64,000 nt of DNA, taken from assembly GCF_000381005.1 (NCBI RefSeq), contig NZ_KB908384.1:1-64000 (forward strand), in the 5' to 3' direction. Position 1 is the first letter of the stretch, and each line of letters begins with the position of its first letter. The notes under the pieces were generated by a model. That model saw only the letters and a program-made list of their open reading frames with translations, searched no databases and was not told the DNA's origin. Positions 42,821 to 51,322 of this stretch are shown piece after piece. A program made the translations under genes and the position numbers. The DNA is from Selenomonas bovis DSM 23594 (GTDB lineage Bacteria; Bacillota; Negativicutes; Selenomonadales; Selenomonadaceae).

Positions 42821-44707
42821 ATGCAGAAAGCGTATTTGATGGGCAATGAGGCCATCGGACTCGGCGCGCTCGCGGCAGGCGTGAATTTCGTGAGCGGCTA
42901 TCCGGGCACGCCGTCGACGGAGGTGCTCGAGACGATCGCGCGGGAGAACCGGGACGGGCGCGTGCACGTCGAGTGGTCGACGAACGAGAAGACGGGGCTC
43001 GAGGCGGCGGCGGGCGCGGCGTACGCGGGGGCGCGCTCCCTCGTGACGATGAAGCAGGTCGGGCTGAACGTCGCGGCCGATCCGCTCATGAGTCTCGCGT
43101 ATCTCGGCGTCGCGGGCGGCATGGTCGTGCTCGTCGCCGACGATCCGGGGCCGATCTCGTCGCAGACGGAGCAGGACACGCGCACGTTCGCGCGCTTCGC
43201 GAAGGTGCCGTGCTTCGATCCGACGGGCGTCGCGGAGGCGTATGAGATGATCCAGGAGGCGTTCGAGTTCTCGGAGAAATATCATACGCCGGTCTTTTTC
43301 CGGCCGACGACGCGCGTCGACCACGGCTACGCGTCGCTCACAGTGAAGGAGCCCGCGGAGTACACGGTGCACGAGGCAAAGGGCTTCGCGCGCGATCCCG
43401 GCCGCTGGGTGATCTTTCCGCGGCTCTCGAGGCGCGCGCACGCGGCCATCGAGCAGCGCAACGCGGAGCTCACGCAGGTCTTTTCGCGCTATGAGCGCAA
43501 CGTCGAGCTCACGGCGGGCGACGTGCACTGCCGCAAGGGCATCGCGTCGCACGGTGTCTCGTGGACATATCTTGAAGAGACGCTGCGCGAGTTCGCGGTC
43601 GCCGGGCACGCGCAGCGGCTGCCGCGCCTGCTGAAGGTCGCGACGCCGTTCCCGTTCCCCGAGCAGAAGGCGGTCGCGTTCCTCCGCGGGCTCGACGAGG
43701 TGCTCTGCATCGAGGAGCTCGATCCCGTGATCGAGCGGGAGCTCACGTATCTCTGTGGGAAGTATCACCTGTCCGTGAGGATCCGCGGCAAGCTCACAGG
43801 CGATGTGCCCGCCGCGGGCGAGAATACGCGCGACAGCGTGTACGAGGAGGCAGCGGCGTTCCTCGGCATCGCGCCGCACCCGCAGCGCGCGCTGCCGGAG
43901 CCGCCGGTCGCGGTCGTGCGTCCGCCGGTGCTCTGCGCCGGCTGTCCGCACCGCGCCTCGTTCTACGCGGTGAAGCAGGCGATGAAGGGGCAGAAATGCC
44001 TCTTCGCCGGCGATATCGGCTGCTATACGCTGGGCAACGCGATGCCGCTCGACATGGTGGATACGTGCCTCTGCATGGGCGCGGGGCTCGGCATCGCGCA
44101 GGGCATCGGCGCCGTCGACGCGGGGACGAAATGCTTCGCGTTCGTCGGGGATTCGACGTTCTTCGCGGCGGCCATCCCGGGCGCGGTGAACGGCGTGTAC
44201 AACCAGGCGGATATGACGCTCGTCGTGCTCGACAATTCAACGACGGCGATGACGGGCCATCAGCCGCATCCCGGCACGGGACGCACGATGATGGGCGAGG
44301 TGGTCGAGAAGGTCTCCATCGAGGAAACGCTCGCGGGCATCGGCGTGCGGACGGTGCGCACGGTCGATCCGCTCGATCTGCCGCGCGCCGTCGAGGCGGT
44401 GCGCGAGGTCGCGGCGCAGCCGGGCGTGAAGGCGCTGATCTTCCGCTCGCCGTGCATCGCGCTCGTAAAGCCCCTGGGGCGCGCGGCGGTCGATCAGGAG
44501 AAATGCCGGAAGTGCAAGAAGTGCATCCGTGAGATCGGCTGCCCCGGCATCGTGGTCGAGGAGGGGAAGGTCGTCATCGACATGTCCCAGTGCACGGGCT
44601 GCGGCATCTGCGCGGAGATCTGTCCGTTCGATGCCATCGAGGTGACGCGGCTGCCGGGCGGCGGAGAGCCGAAGCGTGCGCAGCAGGGGAAAGGAGGCCG
44701 TGCGTGA
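42821..44707 (+). CDS. iorA: Indolepyruvate:ferredoxin oxidoreductase, alpha subunit
   Basis: A 628-residue thiamine-diphosphate enzyme that interconverts aryl pyruvates and aryl acetyl-CoA with ferredoxin. It has an N-terminal pyrimidine-binding domain (GNEAIGLGALAAGVNFVSGYPGTPSTEV, in parts), a central linker, and the TPP-binding domain with GDIGCYTLG and GDSTFF...DNSTTAMTG. The C-terminal tail carries two [4Fe-4S] ferredoxin motifs (CRKCKKCIREIGCP and CTGCGICAEICP). All are intact. It shares one base with iorB and lies in a cluster with paaK; together they could make aromatic amino acid precursors by reductive carboxylation, or degrade them. Confidence 0.93.
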   Translation: MQKAYLMGNEAIGLGALAAGVNFVSGYPGTPSTEVLETIARENRDGRVHVEWSTNEKTGLEAAAGAAYAGARSLVTMKQVGLNVAADPLMSLAYLGVAGGMVVLVADDPGPISSQTEQDTRTFARFAKVPCFDPTGVAEAYEMIQEAFEFSEKYHTPVFFRPTTRVDHGYASLTVKEPAEYTVHEAKGFARDPGRWVIFPRLSRRAHAAIEQRNAELTQVFSRYERNVELTAGDVHCRKGIASHGVSWTYLEETLREFAVAGHAQRLPRLLKVATPFPFPEQKAVAFLRGLDEVLCIEELDPVIERELTYLCGKYHLSVRIRGKLTGDVPAAGENTRDSVYEEAAAFLGIAPHPQRALPEPPVAVVRPPVLCAGCPHRASFYAVKQAMKGQKCLFAGDIGCYTLGNAMPLDMVDTCLCMGAGLGIAQGIGAVDAGTKCFAFVGDSTFFAAAIPGAVNGVYNQADMTLVVLDNSTTAMTGHQPHPGTGRTMMGEVVEKVSIEETLAGIGVRTVRTVDPLDLPRAVEAVREVAAQPGVKALIFRSPCIALVKPLGRAAVDQEKCRKCKKCIREIGCPGIVVEEGKVVIDMSQCTGCGICAEICPFDAIEVTRLPGGGEPKRAQQGKGGRA

Positions 44708-45294
44708 TGCAGAAGAATATCATCCTCACGGGTGTTGGCGGGCAGGGAACGGTGCTCGCGTCGAAGCTCATCGCGGCGGCATCGCTCGCGAAGGGCTATG
44801 AGGTCATGAGCGCCGAGACGATCGGCATGGCGCAGAAGGGCGGCTCGGTGTTCAGCCATCTGCGCGTGGGCGAGGGACTGTACAGTCCGATGATCCGCAA
44901 GGGGACGGCGGATCTCCTGCTCGCGTTCGAGCCCGCGGAGGCGGTGCGGATGCTGCCGTATCTGCGCGAGACGGGGACGCTCGTCGTGAGCAGCCACCCC
45001 GTGATGCCGGTGACGGCGGCGCTCGCGGGAACGGACTATACGGGCAGCGAGATGGTGGCGTATCTGCGGCGCGAGGTGCGCGAGCTCCATGTGCTCGACG
45101 GGGCGGCCGCCGCGCGCGAGGTCGGCAGTCCGAAGGCGCTCAACGTCATCATGCTCGGCGCGGCGCTCGCGAGCGGGGCGCTCGATTTCCTCACGGAGGA
45201 GGATGTGCGCGCGGCCATCCGGCAGAAGGTGAAGCCGCAGTTCGTCGAGATGAATGAAAAGGCGCTGCGGTATGCGAGGGAGCATGGAGTATAA
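44707..45294 (+). CDS. iorB: Indolepyruvate:ferredoxin oxidoreductase, beta subunit
   Basis: A 195-residue gamma-domain subunit that completes the IorAB complex. Landmarks are ILTGVGGQGTVLASKLIAAAS, AETIGMAQKGGSVFSHLR and PKALNVIMLGAALASGAL. The ATG overlaps the iorA stop as TGATG, giving strict coupling. The start follows AAAGGAGG. Confidence 0.93.
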   Translation: MQKNIILTGVGGQGTVLASKLIAAASLAKGYEVMSAETIGMAQKGGSVFSHLRVGEGLYSPMIRKGTADLLLAFEPAEAVRMLPYLRETGTLVVSSHPVMPVTAALAGTDYTGSEMVAYLRREVRELHVLDGAAAAREVGSPKALNVIMLGAALASGALDFLTEEDVRAAIRQKVKPQFVEMNEKALRYAREHGV

Positions 45295-45307
45295 AAGAAG
45301 GGGCGGC

Positions 45308-45586
45308 TGGTTCGAGGCGGAACTAGAGCACTAGGCTGAATGGTTCGAGGCGGACGGCTTTTCGCGGCGGATGCGGGCGACAAGCACCGGACGACTCGCT
45401 GCGCGGCGGCACTCTCGTCGGCGCTGGAGGCCTGGGAAAGCTCGCTGGCTGTCGTGCCTCCGAATAGGCGCCTTGCTGCGCTCGCTGCCCGGCACCTGCC
45501 GCCCTGGCGGAGGTAGGGAGGCGGGACGGTTCGAGACGAGTTGGTTCGAGGCGGGACGGTTCGAGGCAGGATATTCGAGGCAGAAG
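45308..45586 (+). repeat. 15-bp degenerate repeats between iorB and paaK
   Basis: Units of the form YGGTTCGAGGCRGRA. Four are exactly in tandem at 45527-45586 (period 15), and two isolated units sit at 45308-45322 and 45341-45355. The 335-base gap has no gene and no terminator I can see, so iorAB and paaK may be one transcript that passes through these repeats. Confidence 0.75.
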
Positions 45587-45629
45587 GTAATTTGCGGCGG
45601 TGCGCCGCTTCTGGGAGGCATCTGGATTT

Positions 45630-46865
45630 ATGGAGATTTCAAAAGAACAGCTTGCGCTCGTCAACGAGCGGATCACTCAGCTCTTGCGGGCGGACAGCTT
45701 TTACGGGCATCGCCTGCGGCAGCGTGGGGTAGATGGCGTGGCGTCGGCGGAGGATTTTCGCCGGCTACCGTTTTCGGAGAAGAAGGATCTGCGCGATGCG
45801 TATCCGCTCGGGCTCATGAGCGTGCCGGAGGAGAAGATCGTGCGCATCCATTCCTCGTCCGGTACGACGGGCAAGCCGGTCATCATTCCCTATACGGCGA
45901 AGGATGTCGAGGACTGGGCCATCCAGTTCGCGCGCTGCTATGAGATGGCAGGCGTGACGAACCGCGACCGCGTGCAGATCACGCCGGGCTACGGGCTCTG
46001 GACGGCGGGCATCGGCTTTCAGGCGGGCTGCGAGCGGCTCGGCGCGATGGCGGTGCCGATGGGGCCGGGCAATACGGAGAAGCAGCTGCAGATGATGATG
46101 GACATGGAGAGCACGGTGCTCTGCGCGACGAGCTCCTATGCGCTGCTGCTCGCCGAGGCCATCGAGGCGCGCGGTATCAAGGATCGCATCCACCTGCGCA
46201 AGGGCGTCATCGGCTCGGAGCGCTGGAGCGAGAAGATGCGCCGTTCCATCGAGGAGAAGCTCGGCATTGAGGCGTATGATATCTACGGGCTCACGGAGAT
46301 CTACGGGCCGGGCATCGGCATCAGCTGCGACGCGCATGACGGCATCCATTACTGGGATGACTACATCTACCTCGAGATTATCGACCCGCAGACGGGCGAG
46401 AACCTGCCGGACGGCGAGTGGGGCGAGATCGTCATCACGACGCTGCGCAAGGAGGGCGCACCGCTCATCCGCTTCCGCACGCACGATCTCTCGCGTATCC
46501 TGCCGGGCGACTGCCCGTGCGGCAGCCGCTTCCCGCGCATCGACACGATCCAGGGGCGCACGGACGACATGGTGAAGATCAAGGGTGTCAATCTCTTCCC
46601 GAGCCAGATCGAGGAGATCCTGAGGACGTTCCCCGAGGTGTCGAGCGAGTACCAGATCCATATCTCGCATCTCGAAGGCAAGGACACGATGCGCCTCTAT
46701 GTCGAGACGAACGGCAGCGTCGATTTCCTCGACCTCGCGAAGCGCATCGCGGAGCGCGTCAAGAGCCGCATCGGTTTCACGCCGCTCGTGAAGGTCGTCG
46801 AGATCGGCGTCTTGCCGCGCTCAGAGAAAAAGACGAAGCGTGTTATCGATACGAGATATCAGTAA
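45630..46865 (+). CDS. paaK: Phenylacetate-CoA ligase-family enzyme
   Basis: A 411-residue AMP-forming ligase that activates phenylacetate or another aryl acetate. The ATP motif is IHSSSGTTGKPVIIPYT (about residues 72-88), followed by PGYGLWTAGIGFQAG, IYGLTEIYGPGI, RTHDLSRILPGDCPCG and the C-terminal VNLFPSQIEEIL. It is full length. In an anaerobe beside iorAB its aryl-acetyl-CoA can be reductively carboxylated to aryl pyruvate and so to Phe, Tyr or Trp. The start follows GGGAGG. Confidence 0.93.
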   Translation: MEISKEQLALVNERITQLLRADSFYGHRLRQRGVDGVASAEDFRRLPFSEKKDLRDAYPLGLMSVPEEKIVRIHSSSGTTGKPVIIPYTAKDVEDWAIQFARCYEMAGVTNRDRVQITPGYGLWTAGIGFQAGCERLGAMAVPMGPGNTEKQLQMMMDMESTVLCATSSYALLLAEAIEARGIKDRIHLRKGVIGSERWSEKMRRSIEEKLGIEAYDIYGLTEIYGPGIGISCDAHDGIHYWDDYIYLEIIDPQTGENLPDGEWGEIVITTLRKEGAPLIRFRTHDLSRILPGDCPCGSRFPRIDTIQGRTDDMVKIKGVNLFPSQIEEILRTFPEVSSEYQIHISHLEGKDTMRLYVETNGSVDFLDLAKRIAERVKSRIGFTPLVKVVEIGVLPRSEKKTKRVIDTRYQ

Positions 46866-46968
46866 TCCATTAGAAAAACAAAGGATGTACATTCAGAATA
46901 GATTCACCTGAAAAAGACTATCGCTTGTTTGAGAGAGACAGAAATCTGATTTTTCTTTTGATGATGTG

Positions 46969-47009
46969 GCAGATTGTTCCGATTTACAATTGGGATAATC
47001 TGCTTTTTT
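46969..47009 (+). terminator. Terminator of paaK
   Basis: GCAGATT and AATCTGC pair across a 21-base loop, followed by TTTTTT. The stem is short, so the call is moderate. Confidence 0.6.
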
Positions 47010-47023
47010 ATTGTATAAACGAA

Positions 47024-47059
47024 GGTAACCGTTTACAAATTGAGAATTTATGCTATAAT
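47024..47059 (+). promoter_or_regulatory. OPT transporter promoter with an overlapping cre-like site
   Basis: TTTACA (47032-47037), a 16-base spacer and TATAAT (47054-47059). Bases 47024-47037 read GGTAACCGTTTACA, one mismatch from the CcpA cre consensus, and cover the -35. This would mean catabolite repression of peptide uptake. Confidence 0.65.
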
Positions 47060-47267
47060 AATGTTTATGATTTGTCCATTAGGAAAGGACAAATGAGGGA
47101 ATGGCATGTAGATGGGGACGGGATGCCATTTCGAAGGGGAGTCGCTGCCGGATCCGGCAGGCCGCTTCGGACGCTTGCCGCGCGAGGGGATTGGCGCGGT
47201 TTTGCTCGTGGGGGCAGGCCGGTCGGCAGCGATTTTCCAGCAATTTTTTATCAGAGGAGTTTTTCAA

Positions 47268-49289
47268 ATGCAAACGGAAGAAAATGAGTTCATGCAGCAC
47301 GAGCTTCGGCTGCCGGAGCTCACAGTCCGCGGCATGGTGCTCGGCGCGATTCTCACGGTGATTTTCACGGCGTCGAATGTCTACCTCGGACTCAAGGTCG
47401 GGCTGACCTTCTCGTCGGCCATCCCGGCAGCGGTGATCTCCATGGCCATTCTCAAGATGGCGAAGGGATCCAACATTCTCGAGAACAACATGGTGCAGAC
47501 GCAGGCGTCCGCAGCCGGTACGCTGTCTGCCATCATCTTCATCATCCCGGGCATGCTCATGATTGGCTACTGGCAGGGCTTCGAGTTCTGGCAGACGCTC
47601 ATCGTGTCGGCCTGCGGCGGCTGCCTCGGCGTGCTCTTCACGATCCCGCTGCGCCGCGCGATGGTCGTGCACAGCGACCTCGCGTACCCGGAGGGCGTCG
47701 CGGCGGCTGAGATCCTGAAGGTCGGCAGCACGTCGGGCGGCAAGAGCGGCGGGGGATCCGGCATCCGCGAGATCGCTTCGGGCGGTTTCGTGGCAGGACT
47801 CATCACGCTGTTCACGAACGCGTTTCAGGTGCTCGGCTCCCAGCTGTCGCTCTGGGTGCATGTCGGACGCGGCATGACGCAGATGCCGCTCGGCTACTCG
47901 ACGGCGCTCGTCGGCGCGGGCTACCTCATCGGCATCGCGGCGGGCCTCTCGATGCTCGTCGGCATCCTCATCGCGTGGGCGGGCTTCGTGCCGTACTATA
48001 CGATGACGGGCACGGTGCCGGATGGCATGACGCTGCAGAAATTCGCGGGCGCCGTCTATCAGGAGCGCGTGCGCCTCATCGGCGCGGGCGCGATGGGCGT
48101 CGCGGCTGTCTGGACTCTGCTCATGCTCGCGCGTCCGGTCATCGACGGCGTGCGCGAGTCGCTCGCGGCCGTGCGTATGCCAGACGCGGATAAGGGCAAG
48201 CAACGCATGGACATCGACATGAGCGCGAAGAGCGTCGGGCTCGTGTTCCTCGTGACGGTCGTAGGCCTGCTCGCGATCTTCTACGCGTTCGTCTCGCCGG
48301 AGCAGCTGCCGGCGGGCGAGACGCTGACGTTCACGGTCGTCGGCGTCGGCGTCGCCGTGCTCATGGGCTTCTTCGTCGCCGCGGCCTGCGCCTATATGGC
48401 GGGTCTCGTCGGCACGAGCTCGAGCCCGATCTCGGGCATCGGCATCCTCGCCATCATCGTGGCGTCGCTCGTGATGTACGCGCTCTGCGAGTCGTTCGGC
48501 ATCTTCGCGCTGCCGGGCGGCGAGAAGTTCGCGACGGCGACGGCGATCTTCACGACGTCCATCATCATGGCGATCGCCTGCATCTCGAACGACAACATGC
48601 AGGATCTCAAGACGGGCTATCTCGTCGGCGCGACGCCTTGGTGTCAGCAGGTCGCGCTGCTGCTCGGCTGCATCGTCGGCGCGCTCGTCATCGCGCCGGT
48701 GCTGAATCTGCTCTATGAGGCCTACGGCTTCCCGGGCGCCATGCCGCGTCCTGGCATGGATCCGGCGCAGGCGCTCGCAGCGCCGCAGGCGGCCCTCATG
48801 ACGACGATCGCGCAGGGCATTTTCTCGAGCTCGCTCCACTGGGAGTACATCTACATCGGCCTGGCGCTCGGCGTCGTGCTCGTCGTCGTCGACCGCGTGC
48901 TGCGCCGCACGATGCGGAGCCTCTGCCTGCCGCCGCTCGCCGTCGGCATGGGCATCTATCTGCCGCCCTCCGTGCAGACGCCGCTCGTCGTCGGCGCTGT
49001 GCTCGGCTACTTCCTCAAGAAGCATCTGCGCGCGCGCGGCGGCAAAGAGGCTGAGCGCGCGGGCAGCCGCCGCGGCACGCTCTTCGCGTCGGGCCTCATC
49101 GTCGGCGAGTCCATCGTCGGCGTCGTGCTCGCAGGCATCATCGTCGTCTCCGTCACGAACGGCGGCAGCGAGGCACCGCTCGCACTCGTCGGCAAGGATT
49201 TCGCCGCGACGGCTGAATACCTCGGCCTCGCCGTCTTTGCGGCGTTTCTCGTGATTTTCTCCAAGGTTGTGCTCAGCGGCAAGCGCTGA
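47268..49289 (+). CDS. OPT-family oligopeptide transporter
   Basis: A 673-residue membrane protein of the OPT superfamily, proton-coupled importers of peptides or metal chelates. About 14-16 hydrophobic segments are visible. Family blocks: LTVRGMVLGAILTVIFTASNVYLGLKVGL (in part), IPAAVISMAILKMA, NMVQTQASAAGTLSAIIFIIPG, AYPEGVAAAEILKVG and AGLVGTSSSPISGIGI. The ATG at 47268 follows GAGGAG; the longer frame upstream crosses the promoter. Genes of this bacterial clade are usually peptide transporters. It may be repressed through the cre-like site. Confidence 0.9.
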   Translation: MQTEENEFMQHELRLPELTVRGMVLGAILTVIFTASNVYLGLKVGLTFSSAIPAAVISMAILKMAKGSNILENNMVQTQASAAGTLSAIIFIIPGMLMIGYWQGFEFWQTLIVSACGGCLGVLFTIPLRRAMVVHSDLAYPEGVAAAEILKVGSTSGGKSGGGSGIREIASGGFVAGLITLFTNAFQVLGSQLSLWVHVGRGMTQMPLGYSTALVGAGYLIGIAAGLSMLVGILIAWAGFVPYYTMTGTVPDGMTLQKFAGAVYQERVRLIGAGAMGVAAVWTLLMLARPVIDGVRESLAAVRMPDADKGKQRMDIDMSAKSVGLVFLVTVVGLLAIFYAFVSPEQLPAGETLTFTVVGVGVAVLMGFFVAAACAYMAGLVGTSSSPISGIGILAIIVASLVMYALCESFGIFALPGGEKFATATAIFTTSIIMAIACISNDNMQDLKTGYLVGATPWCQQVALLLGCIVGALVIAPVLNLLYEAYGFPGAMPRPGMDPAQALAAPQAALMTTIAQGIFSSSLHWEYIYIGLALGVVLVVVDRVLRRTMRSLCLPPLAVGMGIYLPPSVQTPLVVGAVLGYFLKKHLRARGGKEAERAGSRRGTLFASGLIVGESIVGVVLAGIIVVSVTNGGSEAPLALVGKDFAATAEYLGLAVFAAFLVIFSKVVLSGKR

Positions 49290-49398
49290 GCCGGTGTCTT
49301 GGCTGTGTTCTTTTCTCGCAGGCGCGCTGCGAAACGCCCCGTGATGTTGGCTTTGCGGTTTGACTTCGAGGCGCGTCCTTTCGTACCCTGCAAAAAAG

Positions 49399-49436
49399 GC
49401 GGTCCGCTTTCCAGAAATGGTCAGCGGACCGCTTTT
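49399..49436 (+). terminator. Terminator of the OPT gene
   Basis: GCGGTCCGCT and AGCGGACCGC form a perfect 10-bp stem with a 14-base loop, followed by TTTT. Repeat copy 4 starts one base later. Confidence 0.9.
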
Positions 49437-49437
49437 A

Positions 49438-49546
49438 CTATGTAAATCCCCAAGAGCGCAAGCCGCAGGCGCAGCGCGATTGGCTGGAAATCCTCCAAGG
49501 ACGGGCGCACAATGTCCGCGAAGTGGACGTTTGTGCGTTGAGTTTG
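49438..49546 (+). repeat. 108-bp interspersed repeat, copy 4 (divergent)
   Basis: The most divergent copy. The inner hairpin is kept with changes on both sides: middle stem CGCACAA/TTTGTGCG instead of TGCACAA/TTTGTGCA, and GTCCGC/GTGGAC with a G-U pair. The outer stem is lost because GGATTTAC has become GGAAATCC. Confidence 0.88.
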
Positions 49547-49648
49547 CTGCACATCCGACGCACGACATCCGCTGCGCGGATGATTCGTACGCCAAGGCAG
49601 GAGCGAGGAAGCACGGCATGGTGCGTCTCCTTTGCTCGCCCATAATAT

Positions 49649-49690
49649 AAAAGAGACCGTGAAGCAAATGCTTTGGCATGCTTCACGGCC
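49649..49690 (-). terminator. Terminator of tRNA-Val
   Basis: On the minus strand CCGTGAAGCATGC pairs with AGCATTTGCTTCACGG (small bulge), followed by TCTCTTTTAT. Confidence 0.8.
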
Positions 49691-49705
49691 TCTTGGAAGT
49701 TCAAA

Positions 49706-49782
49706 TGGTGGGGTTAACAAGATTCGAACTTGTGACCTCCTCGATGTCAACGAGACACTCTAACCAACTGAGCTATAACCCC
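49706..49782 (-). tRNA. tRNA-Val (anticodon GAC)
   Basis: A 77-nt cloverleaf with encoded CCA. Acceptor GGGGTTA/TAACCCC, D arm GCTCAGTTGGTTAGAG, anticodon stem around loop TTGACAT (anticodon GAC), T arm CACAAGTTCGAATCTTGT in parts. It reads GUC and GUU codons. Confidence 0.94.
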
Positions 49783-50141
49783 GATGTCTTAACGACAAGA
49801 CTTATTATAGTGGCAGACATCGTTTTTGTCAACACTTTTTTTGAAAAAATTGCGGCTTTGCTGTAGTCGCGGAACGGACGTGCGGAGATGGCTTTGCTCC
49901 GTTCTATCCGCCTGCAAGAGGCGTTGTTGTCTTATGCGATTCTGCGCAGCCAGCATGGAATGCGATGCATCGTTCTGTCGCGTGGCCTTCGTGCTGCGGC
50001 TGTTTTGGGGATTTATTCCTACTTATTATTATCTATTAATGTTTTTGCGCTATAATGTAGAGTAAGGAGTAGGATGGCAGAGGTATATAGATTTAAAAGT
50101 CCTTTGCCGGTCATGAGGGTCTTATCGTTGGGGGAATCGCT
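49783..50141. other. Gene-free gap before the RpiR regulator
   Basis: No convincing coding frame. The right part is AT-rich and holds a perfect TATAAT at 50051-50056, without a clear -35, about 90 bases before the regulator start; that is the probable promoter. The left part should carry the tRNA-Val promoter on the other strand. I see no repeat or RNA here. Confidence 0.6.
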
Positions 50142-50936
50142 ATGCAGCTAGATGAAATCATCAACAAACACAAGCAGGATCTCAATGCCACAGATATGGT
50201 CATTTGGAAGTATATCGTGATGCATCGGCAGACGGTGCGTCATATTTCCATTCACGAGCTCGCGCGCGCCTGCTCGGTGTCATCGACGACCATCGTCCGC
50301 TTTGCCCAGAAGCTCGGCCTTGACGGCTTCGGTGAGCTCAAGGCCGTGCTCAAGATGGAGGAGGCGACGGGGGAGGTCTACCATGAGGATGTACTGAAAG
50401 ACCTCGGGAATTTCTATATCCAGACGGGGCAGAAGCTCATGGCGCGCAATTTCGACGCGGCGAGCAAGCTCGTCCACGAGGCGAACCGCATCTTCACGTA
50501 TGCCTCGGGATATGTGCAGAGCAACGTCGTGCAGGAGCTCAAACGGCTCTTTTTCTATGATAATGTGCTCATCTATGAGATTCGCGGGCGTGAGGAGTTC
50601 AATGCCACCGTGCAGAATGTCACGAAGGACGATTGCTTCATATTCGTTTCGTTCTCCGGCGAGTCGCCGAATGTCACGGACTTTGCGCAGCAGCTCCAGC
50701 TGCGCGATATTCCGCTCATCTCGATTACGAAGCTGCACGACAATACGCTCGCGAGCCTCTCGACGGTCAATCTCTACGTGTCTCCGGCGCGCTTCCAGCT
50801 CTATAAAGAGGATGACGGTCGGCCGCCGTTCCAGTCGATGATGCCGTATTTCCTGCTGCTCGAGATTTGGTATGTCAAGTATCGTATGTATCTCCACCAG
50901 AAAGAGATGGAGGAGCCGCAGGATAAGGCGCGATGA
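50142..50936 (+). CDS. RpiR/MurR-family transcriptional regulator
   Basis: A 264-residue regulator with an N-terminal helix-turn-helix of the RpiR type (ARACSVSSTTIVRFAQKLGL, DGFGELKAVL) and a C-terminal SIS domain for phosphosugars (about residues 115-245; TYASGYVQSNVVQELKRLF, VSFSGESPNVTDFAQQ, SITKLHDNTLAS). It is 386 bases upstream of the alpha-glucoside PTS genes with a terminator in between, so it probably controls them from its own transcript. The likely effector is a phosphorylated glucoside. Confidence 0.9.
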   Translation: MQLDEIINKHKQDLNATDMVIWKYIVMHRQTVRHISIHELARACSVSSTTIVRFAQKLGLDGFGELKAVLKMEEATGEVYHEDVLKDLGNFYIQTGQKLMARNFDAASKLVHEANRIFTYASGYVQSNVVQELKRLFFYDNVLIYEIRGREEFNATVQNVTKDDCFIFVSFSGESPNVTDFAQQLQLRDIPLISITKLHDNTLASLSTVNLYVSPARFQLYKEDDGRPPFQSMMPYFLLLEIWYVKYRMYLHQKEMEEPQDKAR

Positions 50937-51000
50937 CAGTACACTCGTATTGATTTTCATAAAATGTAACAAATTGCGTCCTCTGCGCGGACGTGCCCAA

Positions 51001-51036
51001 AAGCCGCGGAACTATTGATTTCGCGGCTCTTTTTTT
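51001..51036 (+). terminator. Terminator of the RpiR gene
   Basis: AGCCGCGGA and TTCGCGGCT pair around a 9-base loop, followed by CTTTTTTT. Confidence 0.88.
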
Positions 51037-51137
51037 GTATTCTTTAGTCATAAGATATCTTGTCTGGGGAGCCGGGAGGCAGGATGCCGAAGGCTGCCAA
51101 GCAAAGCAATGATTTAGATTCTCAAACATCAAGAAGC

Positions 51138-51199
51138 GCTGAATGAATCGGTGCTTCCGCAGGGAACTGCTGAATGGATCGGCGGTTTCGCAGGGGATT
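51138..51199 (+). repeat. 31-bp tandem repeat in the PTS gene leader
   Basis: Two adjacent 31-base units (51138-51168 and 51169-51199) sharing GCTGAATGRATCGG, TTYCGCAGGG and flanking bases. They lie 125 bases before the PTS gene. They contain a degenerate REP-like core (GGAACTGCTGAATG). Confidence 0.65.
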
Positions 51200-51322
51200 T
51201 GAAGCAAGCGGTGTCGGTCGCCGCGCCTGGGAAGCGTTCCGCGCGTCGAAGCGGGAACGGGTGCAGGCGCGGGCGGCAGACGCGCGGGCGTCAGGCCTTT
51301 ATGAGAAACGGAGGTAAGGGAA

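Noticed and set aside
47079-49679. Minus-strand open frame of 866 codons opposite the OPT gene
   Set aside because: Antisense shadow of the transporter; it also runs through the terminator and repeat copy 4.
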